A DNA stretch of 64,000 nt from Nocardia anocheti (GTDB taxonomy: Bacteria > Actinomycetota > Actinomycetes > Mycobacteriales > Mycobacteriaceae), in contig NZ_JAQQFV010000001.1 of NCBI RefSeq assembly GCF_029675105.1, positions 62,001 to 126,000 on the forward strand. Direction: 5' to 3'. Positions 44,168 through 53,879 of this stretch are shown here, piece after piece. The translations under genes were made by a program, and so were the position numbers. The notes beneath the pieces are model-generated. The model saw only the letters and a list, made by a program, of their open reading frames with translations, did no database searches and was not told the DNA's origin. How positions within the stretch are numbered: the first letter of the stretch is position 1; the number at the start of each line of letters is the position of its first letter.

Positions 44168-44586
44168 CGGCGCTGCTCCGGGGAATGGGTGCGGTAGCGG
44201 GTGGCCACCACGCGCACGTCGGCGAAGGTGTGCGGGATGGGCGCCGACGGCTTGTGCACGACGGCCTCCACGGCCTCGATGCGCGGGTCGGTCATCACGT
44301 CGTCGGCGATCTCGGAGACCACCGTCTCGATCAGATCGCGCGGTTCCCCGGCGACGATGCGGACCGCGCGCTCGGCCAGGGCGCCGTAGTCGACGGTGTC
44401 GGCCAGGTCGTCGGAGGCGGCGGCCGCGGCGAAATCGACCCACACCGTCAGGTCGACGACGAACTCCTGGCCGTCGCGGCGCTCGAAATCGAACACGCCG
44501 TGCCTGCCGAACACGCGCAGTCCGCGCAGTTCGATGCGCGAGGTCGCGGCGCGACCGGCGGGCGGGGGCAGCAGCGGTGAGTTCAT
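44164..44586 (-). CDS. folB: dihydroneopterin aldolase
   Basis: Protein of 140 residues; cleaves dihydroneopterin. [31 protein letters not shown] with the catalytic region, [33 protein letters not shown] (active-site Glu) and [20 protein letters not shown] (catalytic Lys) are present. Overlaps folP and folK by four bases each, so translation is coupled throughout folE-P-B-K. Confidence 0.95.
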   Translation of the reverse strand: MNSPLLPPPAGRAATSRIELRGLRVFGRHGVFDFERRDGQEFVVDLTVWVDFAAAAASDDLADTVDYGALAERAVRIVAGEPRDLIETVVSEIADDVMTDPRIEAVEAVVHKPSAPIPHTFADVRVVATRYRTHSPEQRR

Positions 44587-45452
44587 CGGGTGGCTCCTCG
44601 GGCTGCGGTGGCGCGACGCCACGTGTCGACGACGGCGATGGCGTCCAGCGAGGCGCGCACATCGTGCACGCGCACGCCCCACGCGCCCTGGGTCGCGGCG
44701 ATGGCCGAGACCGCGGCGGTGGCGGTCTCCCGGCCCGCGGGCGGACGCGGGCCCGACGCGTCGGCCAGCAGCGCGCCGAGGAACCGTTTGCGGGAGGCGC
44801 CGATCAGGATGGGCAGGCCGTCGGCGACGAATTCCGGCAGCGCGGCCAGCAGTTCCCAGTTGTGTTCGGCGTTCTTGGCGAAGCCGAGGCCGGGATCGAG
44901 GATCAGCTTGTCCGCGGCGACGCCCGCGGCGACGGCCATCTCGACCTGGGCGGCCAGTTCGGCGCGCACCTCGGCGACCACGTCGTCGTAGTGGTCGGCG
45001 GGGCCGGTGTGGCGGTAGTCGGCGCTCGCGCGCCAGTGCATGAGGATCCACGGCACGTCGGCGTCGGCGACGACCTTCACCATGTCCGGGTCGGCCCGGC
45101 CGCCGGAGACGTCGTTGACCACGGCCGCCCCCGCCGCCAGGGCCGCCTCGGCGACCTCGGCGCGCATGGTGTCGACGCTGGTCGGCACGCCCGCGGCGAC
45201 CAGGCCGCGGATCACCGGAACGACCCGCGCGGCCTCGGTGGCCGGGTCCACCCGGTCAGCACCCGGCCGGGTGGACTCGCCACCCACATCGACGATGTCG
45301 GCGCCCGCCGCGTACAGCTCGACACCGTGCGCGATCGCCAGCTCCGGGTCCAGATACCGGCCGCCGTCGGAGAAGGAATCCCCGGTCACGTTGACCACGC
45401 CCATGACCACACAGGAGCGGTCACCGCGCGCGATCACGCCGGTTTCGCTCAT
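44583..45452 (-). CDS. folP: dihydropteroate synthase
   Basis: Protein of 289 residues; condenses pterin pyrophosphate with p-aminobenzoate, the sulfonamide target. [40 protein letters not shown]-type [34 protein letters not shown] and [10 protein letters not shown] are all seen. ATG 45452 overlaps the folE stop by four bases. No change in the sulfonamide-binding loops can be judged by eye. Confidence 0.96.
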   Translation of the reverse strand: MSETGVIARGDRSCVVMGVVNVTGDSFSDGGRYLDPELAIAHGVELYAAGADIVDVGGESTRPGADRVDPATEAARVVPVIRGLVAAGVPTSVDTMRAEVAEAALAAGAAVVNDVSGGRADPDMVKVVADADVPWILMHWRASADYRHTGPADHYDDVVAEVRAELAAQVEMAVAAGVAADKLILDPGLGFAKNAEHNWELLAALPEFVADGLPILIGASRKRFLGALLADASGPRPPAGRETATAAVSAIAATQGAWGVRVHDVRASLDAIAVVDTWRRATAARGATR

Positions 45453-46171
45453 TTGCGCAGGATGAGGTCCAGCGCCTCGGAGCGCGAGGCGGCGTTGGTC
45501 TGCAGCAGGCCGCGCACCGCCGAGGTGGTGGTGCTCGCGCCGGGCTTGCGGATACCGCGCATGGCCATGCACAGATGCTCGGCCTCGACCACCACGATGG
45601 CCCCGCGCGGCTCCAGCCTGCGCATCACCGCGTCGGCGATCTGGCTGGTCAGCCGCTCCTGCACCTGCGGGCGCTTGGCGTAGAGGTCGACCACGCGGGC
45701 CAGCTTGGACAGCCCGGTCACCCGACCGTGCGGGCCGGGGATGTAGCCCACGTGCGCGACGCCGTGGAAGGACACCAGGTGGTGCTCGCAGGTGGAGTAC
45801 ATGGGGATGTCACGCACCAGCACCAGTTCCTGGTGACCCTCGTCGAAGGTGGTGGCCAGCACCTCGTCGGGCTCGGTGTAGAGCCCGGCGAACATCTCCT
45901 TGTAGGCGCGGGCCACCCGGGCGGGGGTGTCGAGCAGACCGGGACGGTCGGGGTCCTCTCCGACGGCGAGCAGCAGTTCGCGCACCGCCGCCTCGGCCCG
46001 TTCCTGGTCGAACGCACGGCCGGTCGCCAGTGCCGTCAGCCGCGACGGGCTCGTCGCGCCGAGCTCGCCAGCGGAATCGGCGCTCGACCCGTTACCAGAC
46101 AACTTCTCCGCACCTCCACATGTCGACGCCGGTTCTGCTCCGGCATCCGACGATCGAGCGTAGTTGGCCAC
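45449..46171 (-). CDS. folE: GTP cyclohydrolase I
   Basis: Protein of 240 residues with GTG start; first enzyme of folate synthesis. Zinc ligands in [12 protein letters not shown] and [11 protein letters not shown]; also [37 protein letters not shown]. The first ~50 residues (rich in Ser, Ala, Gly) exceed the mycobacterial protein; a start inside cannot be excluded, but no good alternative with ribosome site is seen. Three bases after ftsH, so likely cotranscribed. Confidence 0.94.
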   Translation of the reverse strand: MANYARSSDAGAEPASTCGGAEKLSGNGSSADSAGELGATSPSRLTALATGRAFDQERAEAAVRELLLAVGEDPDRPGLLDTPARVARAYKEMFAGLYTEPDEVLATTFDEGHQELVLVRDIPMYSTCEHHLVSFHGVAHVGYIPGPHGRVTGLSKLARVVDLYAKRPQVQERLTSQIADAVMRRLEPRGAIVVVEAEHLCMAMRGIRKPGASTTTSAVRGLLQTNAASRSEALDLILRK

Positions 46172-46174
46172 CGG

Positions 46175-48505
46175 TCAGCGGCGGCCGTTCGGCCCTTCCC
46201 AGTCGTTGTTCTCCGGCTCGGTACCGGGCGCGGGCTGCTCACCCCAGGCCCCCTGATGCCGGGGCTGCTGCTCGGGCGGAGCCCAGGCACTGCCCTGGTT
46301 GGGCGGCGGGGCCTGCGGCTGCGGTGGTTGCTGCTGCTGCGGCTCCTCGCGCGGTGGCCAGCCCGGCGCCGACCACCCGGCCGGGGCGCCGTAGTCGGGC
46401 CGCGAACCGTGGGTGCCGGACTGGCGCGGGAACGCCTGGGTCGGCGCGCTGGGCAGCGGGTAGCCGGACGCGGGCGGCGCGGGCTGGTACTGCGGCGGCG
46501 CCGGATGACCGTTGGCGGGCTCGAGCGGCGCACCGGCGGGCACCGGCGCTGGCTGCACCGGCGGCCACGGCTCGCCGCGCTCGGCGGCCAGCTCACCCGG
46601 CGTCTTCACCGGCGGCTTGTCCGAGGGCAGCCGGTCACCGAAATCGTTGAACGCGGTGATGCGCGGGCGCTTCTCGACCCCGGCCAGAATGGTCTCGAGA
46701 TCCTTGCGGTGCAGGGTCTCGCGCTCGAGCAGGGCCGTGGCCAGCGCGTCGAGCTGCTCGCGGTACTCGCTCAGGATCGACCACGCCTCGGTGTGCGCGG
46801 CCTCGATCAGGTTGCGCACCTCCTCGTCGATCTCGCGGGCGACCTCGTGCGAGTAGTCGGCCTGCGTGCCCATCGAGCGTCCGAGGAACGGGTCGCCCTG
46901 CTCCTGGCCGTAGCGCACCGCGCCCAGGCGCGCGCTCATGCCGTACTCGGTGACCATGCCGCGCGCGATCTTGGTGGCCTGGTCGATATCGGAGGACGCG
47001 CCGGTGGTCGGCTCGTGGAACACCAGTTCCTCGGCCGCGCGGCCACCCATGGCGAACACCAGCCGAGAGATCATCTCCGAGCGGGTCATCAGGCCCTTGT
47101 CGTCCTCGGGCACGGTCATGGCGTGACCGCCGGTGCGGCCGCGCGCCAGGATGGTGACCTTGTAGACGGGCTCGATATCGGGCATCGCCCACGCGGCGAG
47201 GGTGTGGCCACCCTCGTGGTAGGCGGTGATCTTCTTCTCGTGCTCGCTGATGATGCGGCTCTTGCGGCGCGGACCACCGATGACACGGTCGACCGACTCC
47301 TCCAGCGATTCGCCGGTGATCAGCTGACCGTTCTCGCGCGCGGTGAGCAGCGCGGCCTCGTTGATGACATTGGCCAGGTCGGCGCCGGACATGCCGACGG
47401 TGCGCTTGGCCAGACCCTCGAGATCGGCGTCGGGCGCGATCGGCTTGCCCTGCGAGTGCACCCGCAGGATGGCGCGGCGACCGGCCAGGTCCGGATTGCC
47501 GACCGGGATCTGCCGGTCGAAGCGGCCGGGACGCAGCAGCGCCGGGTCGAGGATGTCGGGCCGGTTGGTGGCCGCGATCAGGATGATGTTGGTGCGGTCG
47601 CCGAAGCCGTCCATCTCGACGAGCAGCTGGTTGAGCGTCTGCTCGCGCTCGTCGTGACCACCGCCGAGACCGGCGCCACGCTGGCGGCCGACAGCGTCGA
47701 TCTCGTCGACGAAGATGATGCAGGGGCTGTTCTGCTTGGCCTGCTCGAACAGGTCGCGCACCCGCGAGGCGCCGACACCGACGAACATCTCGACGAAGTC
47801 CGAACCGGAGATGGTGAAGAACGGCACGCCCGCCTCACCGGCGACCGCGCGGGCCAGCAGCGTCTTACCGGTTCCGGGCGGGCCGTAGAGCAGCACGCCC
47901 TTGGGGATCTTCGCGCCGAGGGCCTGGTAGCGCGAGGGGTTCTGGAGGAAGTCCTTGATCTCGTAGAGCTCCTCGACCGCCTCGTCGGCACCGGCCACAT
48001 CGGCGAAGGTGGTCTTGGGCATGTCCTTGGACAGCATCTTGGCCTTGGACTTGCCGAAGCCCATCATCCCGCCGCGACCGCCGCCCTGCATGCGCGACAT
48101 CACGAACAGGAACAGGCCCACCAGCAGCACCATCGGCACGATGAACAGCAGCAGCTGCGAGAGCCAGCTCTCCTGCTTGACGACCGTGTCGTACTTCGCG
48201 CCGGACTGCTTGACCGCGTCGAAGATCTGCGCCGAGGTCTCCCCGCCGCCCGGATACTTGGCGACGATCTTGGTGTTGTTGTTCGTCGCGTCGTTGCCGT
48301 TGTTCAGTTCGATACGGAGCTGCTGCTCCTTGTCATCGATCTGGACATTCTTGACATTGGCTTTGTCGTTCAGCTGGCTGAGCGCCACGGAAGTGTCGAC
48401 ACTCTCCCAGCCGCGCGTGTCATCGCTGAGAAAGCTGAACAGCCAGATCATGAGCAGGATGCCCGAGATGATCGCCAAAGTGCGAAACACTGTCTTGCGG
48501 TTCAT
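46175..48505 (-). CDS. ftsH: ATP-dependent zinc metalloprotease FtsH
   Basis: Protein of 776 residues. Two membrane helices (about 7-25 and 116-136) flank a periplasmic domain; AAA core with Walker A GPPGTGKT, Walker [12 protein letters not shown] and the SRH region [21 protein letters not shown]; protease motif HEGGH. The last ~140 residues are Pro/Gln/Gly-rich and disordered, as in mycobacterial FtsH. It degrades membrane and regulatory proteins. Heads the fol operon. Confidence 0.97.
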   Translation of the reverse strand: MNRKTVFRTLAIISGILLMIWLFSFLSDDTRGWESVDTSVALSQLNDKANVKNVQIDDKEQQLRIELNNGNDATNNNTKIVAKYPGGGETSAQIFDAVKQSGAKYDTVVKQESWLSQLLLFIVPMVLLVGLFLFVMSRMQGGGRGGMMGFGKSKAKMLSKDMPKTTFADVAGADEAVEELYEIKDFLQNPSRYQALGAKIPKGVLLYGPPGTGKTLLARAVAGEAGVPFFTISGSDFVEMFVGVGASRVRDLFEQAKQNSPCIIFVDEIDAVGRQRGAGLGGGHDEREQTLNQLLVEMDGFGDRTNIILIAATNRPDILDPALLRPGRFDRQIPVGNPDLAGRRAILRVHSQGKPIAPDADLEGLAKRTVGMSGADLANVINEAALLTARENGQLITGESLEESVDRVIGGPRRKSRIISEHEKKITAYHEGGHTLAAWAMPDIEPVYKVTILARGRTGGHAMTVPEDDKGLMTRSEMISRLVFAMGGRAAEELVFHEPTTGASSDIDQATKIARGMVTEYGMSARLGAVRYGQEQGDPFLGRSMGTQADYSHEVAREIDEEVRNLIEAAHTEAWSILSEYREQLDALATALLERETLHRKDLETILAGVEKRPRITAFNDFGDRLPSDKPPVKTPGELAAERGEPWPPVQPAPVPAGAPLEPANGHPAPPQYQPAPPASGYPLPSAPTQAFPRQSGTHGSRPDYGAPAGWSAPGWPPREEPQQQQPPQPQAPPPNQGSAWAPPEQQPRHQGAWGEQPAPGTEPENNDWEGPNGRR

Positions 48506-48729
48506 AGAGCGTCGGCCGGACGGCCCAGTCCTTTCCGGTTATTTCTCCGGGTGTGCCTAGCGAAGCGTCGAGATGGCGGGTTTCGGATGCGGACATGCCA
48601 CGTTACCGCGTACGGTCTAGTTCGATACATCGCGCAGTTCGGCTGCTGGTGCAGTTGCACTGGTCAACGCCCGGAGAACGCCAGAGGTTCCCCAACGCTC
48701 CGGGCTGGTTGTGGCAAGTGGCCACAATC
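48506..48729. other. divergent intergenic region ftsH / hypothetical
   Basis: About 220 bases. It must carry the ftsH promoter on the minus strand. No gene, repeat or clear operator was recognised. The plus-strand frame of the next gene is open through it, but lacks conserved features. Confidence 0.3.
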
Positions 48730-49716
48730 ATGGCATGCCCGCCCTATCGTGGGCGACGACACAACTACAGCGCAGGGGGTACGGACATCGTCGAGCTACG
48801 AACACCCACAGCGATTCTGCGCCACGGCCGAGGGCGGCTCACCGTCCTGCGACCGGGTACCGACGGCGAACGGGTTCTCGACGTTCCCATCGCCGACCTG
48901 CTCAAAGTACGGCTCAACCGCCGTGCCGACGACGCGGTGGTCATCGAGATCTACCTGCGTTATCCCACCCCGGTCCTCACCGGCGTGCCCGCCGACCGTA
49001 CCCCGCTGCCGGTCCTGATCGCCGAGCACGACGTGCCCGCCGCGCTGGGCATCGTGGACCGGATCAACGACCAGATCATGGCTACCCAGCGCATCGACGT
49101 GGCCGCCCCCGACCTCACCCCGCCCGCGCCAGAATGGGGCAAGTCCGGGCCCACCCGCGCCGATGTGGAGCGCGCGGTGCGTCGGATGGCCCCGCGCAAG
49201 GAGGCGCGTTCGGCGATCACCGCGCTCAACCGGTATGTCACCCCGGACGAATACGTCCTGGAGACGGCCATCGCGGCGGCCGCGCCCCCGGCGGGCTCTG
49301 GCACCGGTCTGCTCGCGGCCACCACCACCCGGCTGCTGTTCGTCTCGGTCGGCTCCGGCGAGCGCTACGCCCACGAGCTGCCGGTTCCGGCGATCCTGGG
49401 CGCCCGCACGGTCGAGGGTGCGCGCACCGCGCCCGGGGAGATCGACACCAGGCACGGCGGGTCGGGCATGGACGTCAACGACGGCAACCGCACCCTGCAC
49501 TTCGCGGGCGTCGACCGGGCCGATACCGAGCGCGTCACCTGCGCGGTGAACTTCGCCGTGCGCAGGCAGGCCGCCGACGGCGCCGCCGGACCCGCCGATC
49601 CGGGCGTCTCGCAGCTCTACGCCGAGTGGGAGCTACTGGTCGAGCGGCACTCGCTGGGCATGGTCGACGACACCCAGTTCCAGCGCTACGGCCGCGGCAT
49701 CCTGCGCAGCCTGTAG
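48730..49716 (+). CDS. hypothetical protein with PH-like segments
   Basis: Protein of up to 328 residues. Two similar beta-rich segments (TAILRHGRGRLTVLRPGTDG near the start and LLAATTTRLLFVSVGSGERYAHELPVPAILGARTVEG later) suggest PH-like or bPH modules; the C terminus LYAEWELLVERHSLGMVDDTQFQRYGRGIL is a short SHOCT-like helix pair. Start uncertain: ATG 48730 chosen, but no ribosome site is present and the conserved part begins near TDIVELRTPTAIL. Function unknown. Confidence 0.65.
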   Translation: MACPPYRGRRHNYSAGGTDIVELRTPTAILRHGRGRLTVLRPGTDGERVLDVPIADLLKVRLNRRADDAVVIEIYLRYPTPVLTGVPADRTPLPVLIAEHDVPAALGIVDRINDQIMATQRIDVAAPDLTPPAPEWGKSGPTRADVERAVRRMAPRKEARSAITALNRYVTPDEYVLETAIAAAAPPAGSGTGLLAATTTRLLFVSVGSGERYAHELPVPAILGARTVEGARTAPGEIDTRHGGSGMDVNDGNRTLHFAGVDRADTERVTCAVNFAVRRQAADGAAGPADPGVSQLYAEWELLVERHSLGMVDDTQFQRYGRGILRSL

Positions 49717-49719
49717 GGC

Positions 49720-50577
49720 TCAGTTCGGTTCGGGCGCTTCGGCTTCGGCCTTCTGCTCGGGCTCGTTGAGTTCGATGCGGCGCCACGGGCTGGTCGGGCG
49801 GGTCCACAGCCGCAGCAGTTCCATCCGCCGGTCGACGCCGCCGTTCTTGAGTTCGGCGAGGTCTTCGGTGGCCTGCCAGTAGGTCCAGCCGGTGAGGTAG
49901 GCGTCGCCGAACTGGCGCCAGTTGCGGTAGCGGCGCTGCGCGGGGGCCAGCGCGCGCATGGCGTACTCCCAGGCCACGTCGGCGTCGATGTACCCGGCGG
50001 TGAACGCCATGCGGGCCACCGCGACCACGCGGGCCAGGTCCCAGGCGTGGATGTCGTTGGGCAGCGGCCGGGCGAGATGGTCGGTGAAGCCGATCTTGAT
50101 GGCCTGGGCCCAGATGTCGTAGTCGCGCACCAGCGCTTCGGGGTTGTCCATGCCGCGGAAGGAGCCGACCTGGCGCAGGAAGGCGCGGTGCCGGTCGGCG
50201 CGCTCGCCGAAGCGGTCGCGTTCGCTGGCGTTGATCGAGGCCGTCACCAGGGGGTGCACCAGCGCATAGAGCGGGGCGTGCATGCCCTCGAGCAGCTGTT
50301 CCATGGAGGCGCGGGCCTCGGTGCCGTCGGTGATGCCCCAGGCGCCGGTGAGGGTGTCGATGGCCAGTTCGCGGCGGTCACCGAGGGGATGTTCGCGTTC
50401 GGGGCCCAGCAGCATCGCGTCGTGGAAGGCGTCCCAGCGGGTGGAGTAGAAGGCGCCCAGCGACAGGGCGCGCAGTTCGTCGTCGCTGACACCGGCGCCC
50501 GACCAGTGGTCTTCTTCGCGTTCGTCCAGTTCCGGGTAGGGAAAAGTGGTCAGCGCTGGTACTCCCCGAGCAGGCAT
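49720..50577 (-). CDS. DUF1266 protein
   Basis: Protein of 285 residues. Tryptophan-rich C-terminal half: DYDIWAQAIKIG, NDIHAWDLARVVAVARMAFTAGYIDADVAWEYAMRALAPAQRRYRNWRQFGDAYLTG fit the DUF1266 family of unknown function, including the W-A-WD pattern. Ends with an acidic tail EPEQKAEAEAPEPN. Convergent with the previous gene, the stops three bases apart. Confidence 0.8.
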   Translation of the reverse strand: MPARGVPALTTFPYPELDEREEDHWSGAGVSDDELRALSLGAFYSTRWDAFHDAMLLGPEREHPLGDRRELAIDTLTGAWGITDGTEARASMEQLLEGMHAPLYALVHPLVTASINASERDRFGERADRHRAFLRQVGSFRGMDNPEALVRDYDIWAQAIKIGFTDHLARPLPNDIHAWDLARVVAVARMAFTAGYIDADVAWEYAMRALAPAQRRYRNWRQFGDAYLTGWTYWQATEDLAELKNGGVDRRMELLRLWTRPTSPWRRIELNEPEQKAEAEAPEPN

Positions 50578-50701
50578 GCGGCCGAGTCTAGTGCGGTGGC
50601 CGCCATCACGGGCGGACAGCGATCCCGGGTGCGTCACGAGATTTTCAGATCGAGGCATTCTTGCCCTGACGTGAGATGCCCCACAGGTCTATGGTTCTGA
50701 C

Positions 50702-50983
50702 ATGTGTAGAAACATCACCGTCTTGCGTGGTCTGGAGCCTGCCGCCACCGAGCAGGAGATCTACGCTGCCGCCTTGCAGTACGTGCGCAAAGTCGGCGGC
50801 ATCTCCGGGCTGAGCAGCACCACCAAGCCCGCCGTCGACAAAGCCGTCGCCGCCATCGCCGCGGCCACGACGACCCTGCTCGCCGAACTCCCCGACCGGC
50901 GTGTCCCGCCGCCCACCGAGCCACCCCTGCGCCGGATCGCGGCCAGGGACGCGGCCGCGGGCGAGGGTACGGCCGCGCGGTAG
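50702..50983 (+). CDS. DUF2277 protein
   Basis: Protein of 93 residues beginning MCRNITVLRGLEPAATEQEI, the hallmark of DUF2277; QYVRKVGGISGLSS follows. The conserved Cys2-Arg3-Asn4 start suggests a cofactor or processing role, not known. The C-terminal 25 residues are variable. Single-gene unit between DUF1266 and the aldehyde dehydrogenase. Confidence 0.85.
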   Translation: MCRNITVLRGLEPAATEQEIYAAALQYVRKVGGISGLSSTTKPAVDKAVAAIAAATTTLLAELPDRRVPPPTEPPLRRIAARDAAAGEGTAAR

Positions 50984-51114
50984 CGGATCCGGCTCCCCAG
51001 GTCCCGGCGTCATCGGCGTCGGGGCGCATCACGATGTCCCTGTTGTCGCCGCGCCAATTGTGCGACGCTGAGGGAAGGTGAACTGATTCACACAACGCAG
51101 TGGGGAGCACGACA

Positions 51115-52665
51115 GTGACCGATATCGACCAGACCGCCTCGGTGATCGAGGTTCGCAATCCCGCGACCGGTGCCATGTCCGGCACCGTGCCGGACACCTC
51201 ACCCGACGACGTGGCCGCCGCGGTCCGGGAACTGCGCCTCTACCAGCCCGAATGGGAAACCATCGGCCCCGAGGGCCGCAAGCGGTGGCTGCTGAAACTG
51301 CAGGACTGGCTCATCGACAACACCGAGCACTTGGCCGAGGTGCTGCAGTCGGAGACGGCCAAACCGCGCGTGGACGCGCTCATCGATCCGGCTTTCGCCG
51401 TCGACCTGCTCGGCTATTACGCGCGCCGCGCTGGCAAGTTCCTCGCCGACGACCACCCCTCCCCGCACAGCCCGCTGGCCAGGGTGAAGACCCTCACCGT
51501 GGCCTACCGGCCGTACCAGGTGGTCGGCGTGATCACGCCGTGGAACTTCCCGCTGGCCATGCCCGCGATCGACGTGTTCCCCGCGCTGGCCGCCGGTGCC
51601 GCGGTGATTCTCAAGCCGTCCGAGGTCACCCCGCTCTCGGCGGTGGAACTGGCGCGTGGCTGGGCCGAGATCGGCGCGCCGCCGGTGTTCAAGGTGGTCA
51701 CCGGGGCGGGAGCCACCGGCGGGGCCGTGGTCGACAACGCCGACTACATCCAGTTCACCGGCTCGACCGCGACCGGCCGCAAGATCGCCGCCACCTGCGC
51801 CGAGCGGATGGTCCCCTACAGCCTGGAGCTGGGCGGCAAGGACCCGGCGATCGTGTTGGCCGACGCCGATATCGACCGGGCCGCGCACGGCATCGCCTTC
51901 GGCGGCATGTTCAACGCCGGTCAGGTGTGCATCTCGGTCGAGCGGGTCTATGTGGAGGCGCCGGTCTACGACGAGTTCGTCGAGAAGCTGACCGCGGCGG
52001 TGGCCGCGCTGCGCCAGGGCGCCGACGGGCGCGAGTCCAAACACGATGTGGGCGCGCTGGCCAACGAGAACCAGGTGCGCATCGTGCAGCGCCACGTCGA
52101 CGAGGCGGTGGCCGCGGGCGCTCGGGTGACCACCGGCGGCAAGCGCACCGGCGTCGGCACCTTCTTCGAGCCGACCGTGCTGGTGGACGTGGACCATTCG
52201 ATGTCGTGCGTGGCCGAGGAGACCTTCGGTCCGACCCTGCCGGTGATGAAGGTGGCCGACGAGGCCGAAGCCGTCCGGCTGGCCAACGACTCCATCTACG
52301 GGCTGTCGGCCTCGGTGTGGACCGGTGACAAGAGCCGGGGCGAGCGGGTGGCCCGCCAGCTGAACGCGGGCGCGGTGAATATCAACGACGTGTTCGCCAA
52401 CCTGTTCAACTTCGCCATGCCCATGGGCGGGTGGGGCCTGTCCGGGGTCGGCGCGCGCTGGGGCGGGGCCAACGGCGTGCGCAAGTACTGCCGCGCCCAG
52501 GCCATGACCAAGCCCAAGCTGCCCACCATGGGCAAGGAGCTGTTCTGGTACCCGTACGACATGAACAAGCTCGTGGTCGCGGTCGCCGCGATGCGGGCGG
52601 CGGGGGCCCGTGGACTGCGCCGCGTCGACCTGCCGAGCGTCTGGCGGCTCAAGAGCGGTAAGTAG
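51115..52665 (+). CDS. aldehyde dehydrogenase family protein
   Basis: Protein of 516 residues. NAD-binding PYQVVGVITPWNFPLAMPAID and FTGSTATGRKIA, catalytic Glu in LELGGKDPAIVLADAD and nucleophile Cys in FNAGQVCISVERVYV are present, plus EETFGPTLPVMKV near the end. Closest in style to succinate-semialdehyde/broad-range dehydrogenases; substrate unknown. GTG at 51115 with GGGAG upstream. The C-terminal ~50 residues (ELFWYPYDMNKLVVAVAAMRA) extend past the usual end, as in many mycobacterial members. Confidence 0.92.
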   Translation: MTDIDQTASVIEVRNPATGAMSGTVPDTSPDDVAAAVRELRLYQPEWETIGPEGRKRWLLKLQDWLIDNTEHLAEVLQSETAKPRVDALIDPAFAVDLLGYYARRAGKFLADDHPSPHSPLARVKTLTVAYRPYQVVGVITPWNFPLAMPAIDVFPALAAGAAVILKPSEVTPLSAVELARGWAEIGAPPVFKVVTGAGATGGAVVDNADYIQFTGSTATGRKIAATCAERMVPYSLELGGKDPAIVLADADIDRAAHGIAFGGMFNAGQVCISVERVYVEAPVYDEFVEKLTAAVAALRQGADGRESKHDVGALANENQVRIVQRHVDEAVAAGARVTTGGKRTGVGTFFEPTVLVDVDHSMSCVAEETFGPTLPVMKVADEAEAVRLANDSIYGLSASVWTGDKSRGERVARQLNAGAVNINDVFANLFNFAMPMGGWGLSGVGARWGGANGVRKYCRAQAMTKPKLPTMGKELFWYPYDMNKLVVAVAAMRAAGARGLRRVDLPSVWRLKSGK

Positions 52666-52982
52666 CAACGGATTCCGGCTGCGGCGGAGGTCTCTGTCGC
52701 GGTCGGATTCCGCGCGCCGAAACCTCTTGGTGACCAATATCACTCCCCTAACCGGTCCAGGCCCCTGAACCCTGGCCGACGAGCGTTTTCGGACCCCGCC
52801 GTCATCGTCGCGGCACAGCCCACAGCCAGGCACGACGTGTGAACCCCGCCTCGATGGTGCGACGCACCATGCCAGGCCATATGCTGTGCGATACCAACCT
52901 GGTGACTGTTTTGATCCACCTCCGCGAACTTCCTTGCCCGTTTTGGCTGGAATTTCCCGACCGATTCTGATAGCAAGGTGCT
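52666..52982. other. intergenic region with two palindromes
   Basis: About 315 bases without a gene. Holds a 17-base perfect palindrome (52854-52870) and a LysR-type site (52970-52984) that overlaps the LysR start codon. No terminator with T-run seen after the dehydrogenase. Confidence 0.4.
52854..52870. promoter_or_regulatory. 17-base palindrome, possible operator
   Basis: ATGGTGCGACGCACCAT: 8-bp perfect arms around one base, 113 bases before the LysR gene. Confidence 0.4.
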
Positions 52983-52984
52983 AT
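52970..52984. promoter_or_regulatory. LysR-type binding site over the start codon
   Basis: ATAGCAAGGTGCTAT, containing T-N11-A with perfect 6-bp arms; the last two bases are the first two of the LysR ATG (52983). Position suits autorepression. Confidence 0.5.
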
Positions 52985-53879
52985 GGACCCGCATTTGCGC
53001 GATCTGCGGTATTTCGTCGCCGTCGCTGAGGAACTGCATTTCACCAACGCCGCCCAGCGGTTGCACATCGCTCAGCCGACGTTGTCGCGTCAGATCCGCC
53101 AGCTCGAACGCCAGCTCGACGTGGTCCTGTTCGACCGCAACCAGCGCAGCGTCGCCCTCACCGTCGCGGGCAAGGAACTGCTCGAAGGCGCCCGCAAGAT
53201 CCTGGAATTGTGGGAGGTCACCAACGTCTCCCTGCAGGAAGCGGGCGAAGTTCTGCGCGTCGGTATCCAGTCCGCGCTCGGCCGCGGCCTGCTCAACGAC
53301 CTGGAGAGCGCCAGCGGCCACCGCTTGGCCCTGCACGCCGCCTCCTGGAACGACCCGTCCAGCGGGCTGGCCGGTCGTCAGGCCGACCTGGCCCTGGTGT
53401 GGCTGCCGCTGCCCGACCCCAACCGCTACCGCTGGCAGGTGCTGCGCACCGAGCCGCGCTGGGTGCTGCTGCCGGAGAACCACCCGCTCGCCGAGCAGGA
53501 CACCATCGAGTTCGCCGACCTGCTCAACGAACCGTTCGTCGCCCTGCCCACCGAAGCCGGTGCGGTGCGCGACTTCTGGCTCGGCAACGACGCCCGTGGC
53601 GGCCGCGCGGCCAAGATCGGCGCCGAGGCGGCCACCCCCGAGGACAAGCTCGAGGCCGTGAGCCTGGGCCTGGGCGTGTGCCTGCTCGCCGAGAACAACG
53701 TGCCCATGTACCGCTGGCCCGGCCTGACCGCGCGCCCGGTCGCCGGTCTCACCCCGTGCGAGCTCGCGGTGGCCTGGCGGGCCGACGACACCCGCCCGAC
53801 CATCCTGGAATTCGCGGGTCGCGCCGTGGACGGCGGCTTCTCCGAGCCCGCCCCGCAGCCGCAGCCGATCGCGGTCTAG
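52983..53879 (+). CDS. LysR-family transcriptional regulator
   Basis: Protein of 298 residues. N-terminal winged helix: LRDLRYFVAVAEELHFTNAAQRLHIAQPTLSRQIRQLERQLDVVLFDRNQRSVALTVAG; the effector domain follows, with DLALVWLPLPD and EAVSLGLGVCLLAENN. Inducer and targets unknown; the upstream aldehyde dehydrogenase or the convergent amidase are candidates. A palindrome of LysR type lies over its own start. Stop codons of this gene and the amidase overlap by four bases. Confidence 0.92.
   Translation: MDPHLRDLRYFVAVAEELHFTNAAQRLHIAQPTLSRQIRQLERQLDVVLFDRNQRSVALTVAGKELLEGARKILELWEVTNVSLQEAGEVLRVGIQSALGRGLLNDLESASGHRLALHAASWNDPSSGLAGRQADLALVWLPLPDPNRYRWQVLRTEPRWVLLPENHPLAEQDTIEFADLLNEPFVALPTEAGAVRDFWLGNDARGGRAAKIGAEAATPEDKLEAVSLGLGVCLLAENNVPMYRWPGLTARPVAGLTPCELAVAWRADDTRPTILEFAGRAVDGGFSEPAPQPQPIAV

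Noticed and set aside
45575..49018. Very long open frame (1147 codons) on the plus strand opposite folE and ftsH
   Set aside because: It is antisense to genes with full catalytic motifs; its translation is a low-complexity Gly/His/Arg/Val/Leu mix expected from high GC third positions, with no domain.
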